This document shows positions 52,738 to 61,130 of a stretch of 64,000 nucleotides of DNA, piece by piece. The first letter of the stretch is position 1. Every line of letters begins with the position of its first letter. The notes beneath the pieces are model-generated. The model made no database searches and was not told the origin of the DNA. It saw only the letters and a list, made by a program, of their open reading frames with translations. The DNA lies in NCBI RefSeq assembly GCF_014218705.1, contig NZ_JABBJF010000005.1, positions 203,875 to 267,874 of the forward strand, in the 5' to 3' direction. Source of the stretch: Kluyvera sichuanensis. GTDB lineage: Bacteria; Pseudomonadota; Gammaproteobacteria; Enterobacterales; Enterobacteriaceae. Made by a program: the position numbers and the translations under genes.

Positions 52738-54063
52738 TCAGGCGGCCTCAGACTGCCCAACGCGACCTTCCGTTTCCGCATCACCGCTTTCTTGCGACAG
52801 CAGCTGTTTCTCGTAAGCCTTCAGGAACGGGTAGTACATGACGGCAGCCGTTACCATACAAATCAGGCACATAATGATAGGGCTGAACGACCAGTTCGCC
52901 GCCCAGGATGCACCGATAGGGGCCGGTGTGGTCCACGGCGTCATCGACACCACGCGGGAGACCAGACCAAAGTCGAGGGCAAAGTAGGCCAGCGTCGCGT
53001 TCACCATCGGCACCAGAACAAACGGAATAAAGAACAGCGGGTTCATGATGATTGGCGCGCCGAACAGAATCGGCTCATTGATGTTAAACAGGCCCGGCAC
53101 AACGCCCATGCGGCCAATCGTACGCAGGTGAACCGCTTTGCTACGCATCAACAAAATGGCCAGCGGCAGCGTGGAGCCCACGCCGCCAATCAGCAGGTAG
53201 TGGTCCCAGAATCCTTGCACGTAAATATGTGGAATGGCGGTACCGGCGGCCATGGCAGCCTGGTTAACCGACAGGTTTGCCATCCAGAATGGGTTCATAA
53301 TGCCGGTAACAATCAGCGCGCCGTGAATCCCGGCGAACCACAAAATCTGACATACCAACACCGACAACAGAATCGCTGGCAGCGTATCGGAGGCGGCAAC
53401 CAGTGGTTTCACCAGCGACATAATGGCTTCCGGGATAATCATTCCCAGCTGTGCTTCGATAAACAGGTTCAACGGATGCAGCGTCAGCGCCACCGCCAGC
53501 ACGGGGATCAGAATCTCAAAGGAACGCGCTACGCCGGTCGGCACTTCTGGTGGCAGGCGAATGGTGATGTTGTGACGACGCAGGAAAGCGTAAAGCTCGG
53601 TGGTGTATATCGCGACCAGCAGCGCCGTGAAGATACCCTGCCCGGAGAAGTAAGCCACGGAGATCTGTCCGTCTTTCAGCGGCGCGGCAACCAGCAAAAA
53701 GCCCATCAGCGACAGCATCCCGGACGTCAGCGGGTCCAGGTCGTGATGGCGCGCAAGACTGGCAGCCACCCCAACGGAGATAAAGAGCGTCATGATGCCC
53801 ATGCTGAAATTGAACGGCAGCATCAGGCTCTCACGGTGGTCCAGCGAAAATTGCAGCCAGGCGCGAGCAAAACCCCAACTGGTATCCGGTGAAAACGGCG
53901 GGAAGATAAACACCAGCATAAACGAGCCGACAATCATAAACGGCAGCGCGAGGATAAAACCGTCACGAATGGAGGTCACGTATTTTTGCTGGCCAACCGC
54001 CCCGGCCATTGGCGTGATTTTTTGTTCTATCACATTGATTAATTTAGCGTACAGAGAGCTCAT
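52738..54063 (-). CDS. PTS cellobiose/diacetylchitobiose-family IIC permease
   Basis: 441 aa with about 10 membrane segments. Family features include the N-terminal YVTSIRDGFILALPFMIVGS region, GIHGALIVTGIMNPFWMANL near residues 244-263 and NINEPILFG near 334-342. It moves the disaccharide across the membrane during phosphorylation. It sits between IIB and IIA in the operon. A second IIC gene of the same family starts on the other strand 177 bp beyond IIB. Confidence 0.92.
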   Translation of the reverse strand: MSSLYAKLINVIEQKITPMAGAVGQQKYVTSIRDGFILALPFMIVGSFMLVFIFPPFSPDTSWGFARAWLQFSLDHRESLMLPFNFSMGIMTLFISVGVAASLARHHDLDPLTSGMLSLMGFLLVAAPLKDGQISVAYFSGQGIFTALLVAIYTTELYAFLRRHNITIRLPPEVPTGVARSFEILIPVLAVALTLHPLNLFIEAQLGMIIPEAIMSLVKPLVAASDTLPAILLSVLVCQILWFAGIHGALIVTGIMNPFWMANLSVNQAAMAAGTAIPHIYVQGFWDHYLLIGGVGSTLPLAILLMRSKAVHLRTIGRMGVVPGLFNINEPILFGAPIIMNPLFFIPFVLVPMVNATLAYFALDFGLVSRVVSMTPWTTPAPIGASWAANWSFSPIIMCLICMVTAAVMYYPFLKAYEKQLLSQESGDAETEGRVGQSEAA

Positions 54064-54073
54064 CTTTTATCCC

Positions 54074-54388
54074 TTAGTTATTGTTATCAATTAATGACAG
54101 GGCAAAATCTAAAACCGCACCGCCTTTCTGCATGCCGTAATCCATCATGTTGATCGGCTCCACCTTGATGCCGTAGGCGTTGGCTTTTTGCTGCAAATCT
54201 TTCTGCATGTACTTCACCTGCGGCCCCAGAAGCACCACCTGATACTGGCCCACCTGCTGCTCAAATTCGGCAACACCAAAGGCGTTGATATCCACTTCCA
54301 GGCCGCGCTTTTCCGCCTCTGCCACCATTTTTTTAACCAGCAAACTGGTGGACATCCCCGCGGAACAACAAAGCATAATTTTCTTCAT
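54074..54388 (-). CDS. PTS lactose/cellobiose-family IIB component
   Basis: 104 aa from MKKIMLCCSAGMSTSLLVKKM. The phosphorylated Cys is in the CCSAGMSTS loop (residues 7-15; by family pattern Cys8). The fold resembles low-molecular-weight tyrosine phosphatases. A 35-codon upstream extension runs through the operator and promoter and is not coding. It is the first gene of the IIB-IIC-IIA-lacI operon; a perfect palindrome lies 58 bp upstream. Confidence 0.92.
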   Translation of the reverse strand: MKKIMLCCSAGMSTSLLVKKMVAEAEKRGLEVDINAFGVAEFEQQVGQYQVVLLGPQVKYMQKDLQQKANAYGIKVEPINMMDYGMQKGGAVLDFALSLIDNNN

Positions 54389-54445
54389 GGAAAACTCCTG
54401 ACTGAGTAGTAACGATGAGCGGACTATAATCACGAGGAAACAAAA

Positions 54446-54494
54446 CGGAAAGCGCTTTCCGTACATGAATCCGTTAAATGTGAGCGCGATCACC
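54446..54494. promoter_or_regulatory. LacI-type operator and CRP-like site between the divergent PTS genes
   Basis: CGGAAAGCGCTTTCCG (54446-54461) is a perfect 16-bp palindrome with the central CG typical of LacI/GalR operators. TGTGAGCGCGATCACC (54479-54494) matches the CRP consensus TGTGA-N6-TCAC(A). Both lie between the IIB start and the divergent IIC start, consistent with specific repression plus catabolite activation. Confidence 0.75.
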
Positions 54495-54564
54495 GGTTGC
54501 AGGCTTTCACTTTATTGGGATGTAGGCGATGATCCTCGCACCTCCGTTCGATATAAGGTTCGCC

Positions 54565-55824
54565 ATGAACATTCAGTTTATGAATGTTGCTGTGACGCTG
54601 ATTGAGCAGCGCGTTACGCCTTTCGCCAATCTTCTGACCCGTAGCCAGCACATCACCGCCATGCGCGACAGCTTTGCGCTGGCCATGCCGTTCGTCATTG
54701 TTGGCAGCCTGATGGTGCCGCTGATCTTTCCGCCGTTTGCGATCAGCGGCGCGTGGTACCTGGCTATTCGGCCCATGCTGTTACCTACTTTTGAGCTAAC
54801 GATTGGCCTGATTGCGCTGATCATCGCTTTCGGTGCCAGCGCCAGCTTAGGCAAGCAGTACCAACTACCCGAACGGCTTTCCGGGCTGACGGGATGCCTG
54901 GCATTTCTGGTGTTCATCGGCTTTAAGGAAAGTGCGGGTAGCAATCTCTTTCTGGGGGGAATGGGAATATTTAGCGCTTTGATTTCAAGCTTTTACTCTG
55001 TTGAAGTGATCCGGCTCTTCTACCGGAAAGGCTGGTGTATTCGCTTGCCGGACGAGGTGCCGATCATGACCCGTAACGGCTTTCAGCTGCTGACGCCGCT
55101 GCTGGTGATCATGCTTTCTATTACGGCGATGAACGCTGGGCTGAAGCTCAACACCGGGATGATTTTGCCAGAGCTTATCAGTGAAGCGCTGCGACCGCTG
55201 ATCATCGCCTCTGATACGCTAACTGCGTTACTTATCTCCTTACTTATCTGTAACTTACTTTGGTTTGTTGGTATTCACGGCGCGCTGATCATCACCGGCA
55301 TCATGAACCCGTTCTGGATGACCTATCTGTTTGAAAACCAACAGGCGCTGGTGAACGGTATCACGCCGTTGCCGCATATTTATCTGCAGGGGTTCTGGGA
55401 TTTCTATCTGCTGATTGGGGGTATCGGTTCCACGCTGCCGCTGGTCTTCATGGCGCTTCGCAGCCGCTCTCGCCAGCTAAAAAGCGTGGGCAAAATTGGC
55501 CTTATCCCTTCCCTCTTTAATATCAATGAACCGATACTTTTTGGTTTCCCGATAATACTTAACCCACTATTTTTAATCCCTTTTATTGGCGTACCGATGA
55601 TTAACGCCTGCATTGCCTGGTATCTGACGCACCTCGGCGTACTCGACCGCGCCGTGGCAATGCTGCCGTGGTCTATGCCTGCGCCACTGGGTGCCGCATG
55701 GTCGGCAAATGGCAGTTGGAAAAATATGTTCATGTGCCTGTTCGCCTTCTTCAACGCCTGGATGATCTACCGCCCTTTCTTCAAGGTCTACGAGCGGCAA
55801 CTCACGGATTCTGAAATCCGCTAA
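54565..55824 (+). CDS. second PTS cellobiose-family IIC permease
   Basis: 419 aa from MNIQFMNVAVTLIEQ at 54565. It is a paralogue of the divergent IIC: both share GIHGALI-TGIMNPFWM, SLFNINEPILFG and PWSMPAPLGAAW-type blocks, but differ clearly elsewhere. No IIA or IIB gene accompanies it, so it presumably shares the IIB and IIA across the control region or uses distant ones. It is followed by a terminator, which separates it from the porin gene. Confidence 0.9.
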   Translation: MNIQFMNVAVTLIEQRVTPFANLLTRSQHITAMRDSFALAMPFVIVGSLMVPLIFPPFAISGAWYLAIRPMLLPTFELTIGLIALIIAFGASASLGKQYQLPERLSGLTGCLAFLVFIGFKESAGSNLFLGGMGIFSALISSFYSVEVIRLFYRKGWCIRLPDEVPIMTRNGFQLLTPLLVIMLSITAMNAGLKLNTGMILPELISEALRPLIIASDTLTALLISLLICNLLWFVGIHGALIITGIMNPFWMTYLFENQQALVNGITPLPHIYLQGFWDFYLLIGGIGSTLPLVFMALRSRSRQLKSVGKIGLIPSLFNINEPILFGFPIILNPLFLIPFIGVPMINACIAWYLTHLGVLDRAVAMLPWSMPAPLGAAWSANGSWKNMFMCLFAFFNAWMIYRPFFKVYERQLTDSEIR

Positions 55825-55850
55825 TCGATCGCCTTCACAGTTTATTTTTC

Positions 55851-55881
55851 GCCAGCGCCGTTCAGACGCTGGCTTTTTTAT
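55851..55881 (+). terminator. Rho-independent terminator after the second IIC gene
   Basis: GCCAGCG / CGCTGGC seven-bp stem (GCCAGCG...CGCTGGC) with a 9-base loop and a TTTTTT tail. Confidence 0.8.
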
Positions 55882-55960
55882 TCTCTCAAAACAAAAAGCC
55901 GATCCACATCACGCTTTTATACGAACAATCTTCGGATCTGTGATTTGATCCGGCAATTAT

Positions 55961-55974
55961 GGAGAGCGCTTTCC
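55961..55974. promoter_or_regulatory. LacI-type operator upstream of the porin-mannanase operon
   Basis: GGAGAGCGCTTTCC, one mismatch from the 54446-54461 palindrome core, lies 97 bp upstream of the porin ATG. TGTGATTTGATCC at 55939 is a weaker half CRP-like site just before it. Confidence 0.7.
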
Positions 55975-56070
55975 GTATATGGATGTACATTTCCATTTTT
56001 GATCCGTAAATTTCCCATCGCATTAACAAAAGCGCTATTGCGTACAAAAAATAAAAGGGAAAAGCGAAAG

Positions 56071-57405
56071 ATGAAACAACTTAACCGATTGATACCTCTG
56101 GCACTATTAGTCAGCGCCGCCACCAGCGGCCTGGCCTACGCAGAAAAATATGACTTCCAGCTGCACGGCTACATGCGTTCTGGGATCCTGGCGAACTCTG
56201 ACGGTAACCGCGCGGACTCCGTGGGGCTGATGCCGGATGGCAAATGGCGTCTGGGCAACGAAGAAGACACCAAAATAGAGCTGATTCCAACGGTAACGCT
56301 GAAGTCCGACTCCGGTGCGGTGGCAAAAATTCAGGCCAACATCACCCATCAGAGCAAATGCACTTCAGACTGGAACTGTCAGGACGATGACGGCCACGAC
56401 GTGCAGTTCCGCGAAGGATATGCCGAACTCAGCAACCTCGACTTCGCACCGGACATCACCTTCTGGGGCGGTAAGCGTTACAGCAGCTCCAACACCTCCA
56501 GCCACCAGTTTGACTGGGAGTACATTCAGTACAACGGCACCGGCGGTGGTTTCGACAATATGGATCTGGGCTTCGCCCGCTTCGACGCCGGGGTATACGC
56601 CTTCTCGCCAACGGATGAAACCAAAGCCTATCCGGTCGACAAAGGCGATCAGGGCTACCCGGACGACTACTCGCTCAACCTATGGTTTAAAAAGATTGCC
56701 GGTACCGGGCTGGATCTGGAGCTGATCGGCCACCGAATGAACCGCAACGAAAATCACCCAACTTCCGCTGAGAAAGGATATGGCGTGACCGGTGTCTATA
56801 ACTTTGATGGGTTCTGGGGCCTGACCGGCGGCTATTCCAAAGTGGTGATGCAGTACGGACGCGGCCTGGCGGCGGGTGATTCGCTGGGCAAAAACGGCTG
56901 GGGTTGGGCTAACCTCGAAGATACGCAATCCTGGCGTATTGTGCTCGACAGCCTGGCCTCAATGGGTGATGTAGAAGTCTCAACCTTCGCCTACCTGCAG
57001 AAAGACAAAAATTACCGTTGGTGGAGCAACGACGACAGCGGCTGGGGACGCACCAGTTGGGTGGCCGGCATCCGCCCTTATCACCAGATCACCAAAAACT
57101 TCGCCATGCAGTATGAACTGGGTTACGAGTACCTCGACGATGACAACTACAAGGGCGTCAACGGCAAAGGGAAAGGTGGGCTGACCAAAGTCACCATCGC
57201 GCCAACGCTGACCTTCGATTCCGGCTTCTGGAGTCGTCCACAGCTGCGCTTCTTTGTGACCTACGCCAAGTGGGATAAAGGCGTCTCGGATGCGCTCGAC
57301 GGCAACTACAACTGGAGCACCAACACCATCGATGCCGGTGGCTACAGCCGCAGCGGTAGCACCGATACCGTTAACTTTGGCGTGCAGGCGGAAGTCTGGT
57401 TCTAA
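56071..57405 (+). CDS. LamB-like carbohydrate porin
   Basis: 444 aa from MKQLNRLIPLALLVSAATSGLAYA, a signal peptide cleaved near residue 24. The mature protein has the maltoporin-family opening (YDFQLHGYMRSG), alternating beta strands, and the family end in aromatic residue (QAEVWF). An N-terminal coiled coil seen in some ScrY/BglH porins is absent. It should be an outer-membrane channel for the oligosaccharides handled by the adjacent PTS and hydrolases. An upstream extension to 55945 is open but runs over the operator. The GH5 gene starts 11 bp downstream. Confidence 0.88.
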   Translation: MKQLNRLIPLALLVSAATSGLAYAEKYDFQLHGYMRSGILANSDGNRADSVGLMPDGKWRLGNEEDTKIELIPTVTLKSDSGAVAKIQANITHQSKCTSDWNCQDDDGHDVQFREGYAELSNLDFAPDITFWGGKRYSSSNTSSHQFDWEYIQYNGTGGGFDNMDLGFARFDAGVYAFSPTDETKAYPVDKGDQGYPDDYSLNLWFKKIAGTGLDLELIGHRMNRNENHPTSAEKGYGVTGVYNFDGFWGLTGGYSKVVMQYGRGLAAGDSLGKNGWGWANLEDTQSWRIVLDSLASMGDVEVSTFAYLQKDKNYRWWSNDDSGWGRTSWVAGIRPYHQITKNFAMQYELGYEYLDDDNYKGVNGKGKGGLTKVTIAPTLTFDSGFWSRPQLRFFVTYAKWDKGVSDALDGNYNWSTNTIDAGGYSRSGSTDTVNFGVQAEVWF

Positions 57406-57416
57406 GGAGAGACGCA

Positions 57417-59609
57417 ATGAAACAGCCCGTAAAAAAATCCTTACTGATAGCCGTGCTGGCCGCTTTGACCAGCGCTGGCGCGATGGCGGCGGCACCGTCG
57501 CACTTTGACCACTTCATCACTCGCCAGGGCGCGCAGTTGATGGACGGCAAAGAGGAATTCCGCTTCGCAGGGATCCACGCGCCGGAATTGCACCGGATCG
57601 AAAACGACGCTCGTGGTGTCTGTAAAGCCGACCCGCGCGGCTGGGGTCAGTACTTTAAGTGGCCAACGCCGGAAGAACAGGAAAACTGGATTAAAGCCAT
57701 CGTGCAGACGGGGGCAAAAGCCCAGCGCGTCTACGTGCTCTCGGTCCAGCAGGAGAACGATGAAGCCTGCGAGCGCGAAACGCATATTCTGGCACCCGCC
57801 ACCGCTGACGGTATGCCACGTCTGAATGAAAAAGCGATGGTGGTGTACGACAACATGATTGCCGAAGCCGATAAACAAGGCCTACGCTTGATTCTGCCAT
57901 TTATCGATCACTGGTGGTGGTGGGGTGGACGCGAGCAGCTGGCGGCCTTCTACCATGAAAAACCGGAAGATTTTTACCGGACCGACAGTAAAACCTATCA
58001 GGCGTATCTCGACGTTATTCGTCAGGTAATCACCCGGACTAACACCATAACCGGGCGCGCTTACGCGGACGAAAAGGCGATTATGGCCTGGGAGACCGGT
58101 AACGAGCTGGAAGATACCAACGCGGAATTCCTGAAACAGACGGCGGCCTGGATTAAAAAACTCGCGCCGCATCAGCTGGTTGTTGATGGAACCTATAAGA
58201 AAATCAACGCCTTCTCCGTGAACGATCCGAACGTTGATATCGTCAGCAACCACTACTACACCAACGCGGGAAACAACCATCCGGATCAGGTGAAGAAGGA
58301 CCTGGAAGCCATCGGCGGGAAGAAAGTGTATCTGGTGGGCGAATTTGGCCTGCTCGATAGCAACGACCTGAACAGCATCATGCAGTCGATTGTCCATACC
58401 GAGGTTAACGGCGCGAAGGCTGCGGGCGGGTTTATCTGGGGCTTTCGTGGTCATCGCCACGACGGCGGTTTCTACTGGCATAAAGAGTATACCGGCCACT
58501 ATAGCTACCATCTTCCGGGCTTCCCGGAAGGCGATGCTAACCAGGAAACCAAGGTCGTCGACCTGGTGCGCACCGCCGCCGCACAAATGGCAGGGCAGGA
58601 AAAAATGGCACCGCTGCCCAAACCCGAAGCACCAAAACTACGCGAGACCAATTCTCCCTTCGCCATTAACTGGATGGGTGCCGCCGTTGGTCGAAGCTAC
58701 GATGTAGAGCGCGCGGAGTCGAAAGAGGGTCCATGGCAGGTCGTGGGTAAAAATATTTCCGACGGTGTGCAGGAGTGGGATCCACAATCCATGGCTCTCT
58801 TCCGCGATGATTATGCGTCGCTCACGCTGGGCAAAACCTATTATTACCGGGTGATCGCGAAAAATGAATCCGGGCAGTCTGCGCCGTCCAACATTATCAG
58901 CGTCACCCATAGCCAGAAAAATCAGGCCCCGGTCATCACGCTTGAGGAGACAGCAAGTACCGCGCAAAACAGCGGCCTGAGCCTCAACGCCACGTGGCAG
59001 GACGACAATCTGCCGTCACGTCAGGTGAGCGAAAAGTGGACCAGCACCGGCAACAAGCAGGCCCATTTCTGTGATGCTGACAAGGCTTCCACTCGCGCCT
59101 GGTTCCCCACGCCGGGAACCTATCAGCTAACGTTTACCGCCAACGACGGCCTGCTGAAAAGCAGCAAAACGATGGCGGTAAACGTAACCAAAGCGACGGG
59201 TAAAGCGCCCGACGATTTCTGCCGCTTTGAAAGTCCGCTACTGGACTTGAAGCAAAGCCGGAAAACGGTGATCAAGAGCGCGGAAAACGAACTGGCAACC
59301 GGCGAAGATGGCTTCCTCGGGCCGTTTGCCAATGATGGCGATAAAGTGAGCTGGCAGGTTGCCGCTCCGTGGGACGGCAACTATCTGCTGCATCTCGATT
59401 TCAACGCCAAATGGGGCGGTAAGAAGAACTCGGTGCAGGTGAATCGCGATAAGCCGATTCAAATTGAGTTTCCGCAAACCGATGAGCAGGGCCAGCGAAT
59501 GACCATTCCAGTGCATCTCAAGCAGGGTGAGAACACCATCAGCCTGGGGAAATACGCGGGGGACTGGGGCTATATCTTTATCAAGTCCATTCAGGTGAAT
59601 GCTGAGTAG
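57417..59609 (+). CDS. secreted GH5 endo-beta-mannanase-type glycoside hydrolase with Ig/FN3-like and CBM domains
   Basis: 730 aa. A signal peptide ends at AMA (residue 24). The catalytic (beta/alpha)8 domain spans about 28-390; by clan GH-A pattern the acid/base is Glu230 in WETGNELE and the nucleophile Glu309 in VGEFG. Overall it resembles GH5 subfamily 7 beta-mannanases. An FN3/Ig-like region follows (about 410-600), then a beta-sandwich resembling family 35-type carbohydrate-binding modules (about 610-729). No lipobox is seen, so it is periplasmic or exported. Its position after the porin and before a phospho-glycosidase supports glucomannan/mannan use; cellulose-like glucan is an alternative. 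Confidence 0.8.
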   Translation: MKQPVKKSLLIAVLAALTSAGAMAAAPSHFDHFITRQGAQLMDGKEEFRFAGIHAPELHRIENDARGVCKADPRGWGQYFKWPTPEEQENWIKAIVQTGAKAQRVYVLSVQQENDEACERETHILAPATADGMPRLNEKAMVVYDNMIAEADKQGLRLILPFIDHWWWWGGREQLAAFYHEKPEDFYRTDSKTYQAYLDVIRQVITRTNTITGRAYADEKAIMAWETGNELEDTNAEFLKQTAAWIKKLAPHQLVVDGTYKKINAFSVNDPNVDIVSNHYYTNAGNNHPDQVKKDLEAIGGKKVYLVGEFGLLDSNDLNSIMQSIVHTEVNGAKAAGGFIWGFRGHRHDGGFYWHKEYTGHYSYHLPGFPEGDANQETKVVDLVRTAAAQMAGQEKMAPLPKPEAPKLRETNSPFAINWMGAAVGRSYDVERAESKEGPWQVVGKNISDGVQEWDPQSMALFRDDYASLTLGKTYYYRVIAKNESGQSAPSNIISVTHSQKNQAPVITLEETASTAQNSGLSLNATWQDDNLPSRQVSEKWTSTGNKQAHFCDADKASTRAWFPTPGTYQLTFTANDGLLKSSKTMAVNVTKATGKAPDDFCRFESPLLDLKQSRKTVIKSAENELATGEDGFLGPFANDGDKVSWQVAAPWDGNYLLHLDFNAKWGGKKNSVQVNRDKPIQIEFPQTDEQGQRMTIPVHLKQGENTISLGKYAGDWGYIFIKSIQVNAE

Positions 59610-59676
59610 TCAGCAGAGTCGTAATTTGCTGCGCCGCTAACGGCGCAGATTTTTTGTCTATTTTTCAGGAGATTAA

Positions 59677-61074
59677 ATGACCACTTACGCGTTTCCGAAC
59701 CACTTCTTCTGGGGCGCTGCTGCCTCTGGCCCACAAACTGAAGGCGCCGAGGGCAAGCCCCATCGCTCCATCTGGGACAGCTGGCACGCCGCGCAGCCGG
59801 AACGCTTTTTCCAGGGAATAGGGCCCGAGACGGTCTGTAACACGCTGCATCGCTACAAAGAGGACGTGGCGCTGATGAAGCACATCGGCTTCAACTCATT
59901 CCGCACCTCAATTCAGTGGTCACGACTGATCGACGATCTGGAAACCGGTGAACCGAACGCCGACGCCGTCCGTTTCTACAACGACTACTTCGACGAAATG
60001 ATCGCCAACGGCATCGAACCGATGGTCAACCTCTACCATTTTGATATGCCGGAAGCACTGCAAAACCGCTACGGCGGCTTCGAGTCAAAGCACGTCACCG
60101 ACCTGTTCGCCCGCTTTGCCGCCACCGCATTCCGCCTGTTTGGCCATAAAATCAAATACTGGATTACCTTCAACGAACCGATTGTGCCGGTTGAAGGCGG
60201 CTACCTGTACGACTTCCACTACCCGTGTAAAAAAGACGGCAAACTGGCCGCGCAGGTGGCGTTTAATATCATGCTGGCCCACGCCAAAGCGGTGGAGTGC
60301 TACCGCCAACAGCAACTGCCGGGCGAGATTGGCGTGGTGTTAAACCTGACGCCGTCCTATACCCGCAACGACTCGCCGGAAGATAAAAAAGCAGCGTGGT
60401 ATGCCGACCTGTTATTTAACCGCAGCTTCCTCGACCCGCTGGTGAAGCACCAGTTCCCGAAAGAGCTGTGCGAGCTGCTGGCGCTGCATAACTGCCTGCC
60501 GGAAACCACCAAGCAGGAAGTGTCGCTGATAACCAACTCGCGGATCAATTTCCTGGGCGTGAACTACTACGTGCCACGTCGCGTGCAGGCGCGTGAGACC
60601 CCGTACACCCTCGATTATTTCTCACCAGAGTACTACTTCGAAAACTACGTCGACCCGAACGGTCGCTTTAACCCGTACCGCGATAACAACGAAATTCATC
60701 CGCAGGCTATCTACGATATTGCCGCCAATATTCGCGACAATTACGGCAATATTAAGTGGTATCTCGCCGAAATTGGCATCGCCATGGATTTGCAATCCGA
60801 AGGCCCGGTGCAGGCAGATGGGGTGATTGAAGATGGTTTCCGCATTGGCCTGATGGAAGAACATCTGGTGCAGCTACACCGCGCCATCGCCGACGGTGCG
60901 AACTGCTTCGGCGTGCATCAGTGGACGTTTATCGACAACTGGTCGTGGCTCAACTCGTTCAAGCGCCGCTACGGTTTTTATCGTCTCGATCTCGAAACCG
61001 GCGAGCGGCAGATTAAGCGCAACGGACTGTGGTTTAAGGCGTTAGCGGAGAGTAACCAGTTTAGCGTAGAGTAA
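59677..61074 (+). CDS. GH1 6-phospho-beta-glycosidase
   Basis: 465 aa. Acid/base Glu167 is in TFNEP; the nucleophile is probably Glu365 in YLAEIG, where the family usually has T-E-N-G. Near the C-terminus the aglycone-loop Glu of ordinary beta-glucosidases is replaced by Ser423, with Arg430 and Tyr432 at the positions of the phosphate-binding Lys and Tyr of 6-phospho-glycosidases (S-x6-K-x-Y). This points to a 6-phosphorylated substrate, as expected after PTS uptake. It follows the GH5 gene by 67 bp and likely splits phospho-mannobiose, cellobiose or glucosyl-mannose. Confidence 0.85.
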   Translation: MTTYAFPNHFFWGAAASGPQTEGAEGKPHRSIWDSWHAAQPERFFQGIGPETVCNTLHRYKEDVALMKHIGFNSFRTSIQWSRLIDDLETGEPNADAVRFYNDYFDEMIANGIEPMVNLYHFDMPEALQNRYGGFESKHVTDLFARFAATAFRLFGHKIKYWITFNEPIVPVEGGYLYDFHYPCKKDGKLAAQVAFNIMLAHAKAVECYRQQQLPGEIGVVLNLTPSYTRNDSPEDKKAAWYADLLFNRSFLDPLVKHQFPKELCELLALHNCLPETTKQEVSLITNSRINFLGVNYYVPRRVQARETPYTLDYFSPEYYFENYVDPNGRFNPYRDNNEIHPQAIYDIAANIRDNYGNIKWYLAEIGIAMDLQSEGPVQADGVIEDGFRIGLMEEHLVQLHRAIADGANCFGVHQWTFIDNWSWLNSFKRRYGFYRLDLETGERQIKRNGLWFKALAESNQFSVE

Positions 61075-61077
61075 CCT

Positions 61078-61130
61078 TCCCCCGGCGTCGCGTTGCTCGG
61101 CTGGGCTACGCGACGTCGGGCCTACGCCGG
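61078..61130. repeat. REP-type palindromic element
   Basis: CCCCCGGCGTCGCGTTGCTC...GGCTGGGCTACGCG and the inverted GGCCTACGCCGGGCC between convergent GH1 and tetR-type genes, overlapping the last codons of the latter. Confidence 0.65.
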
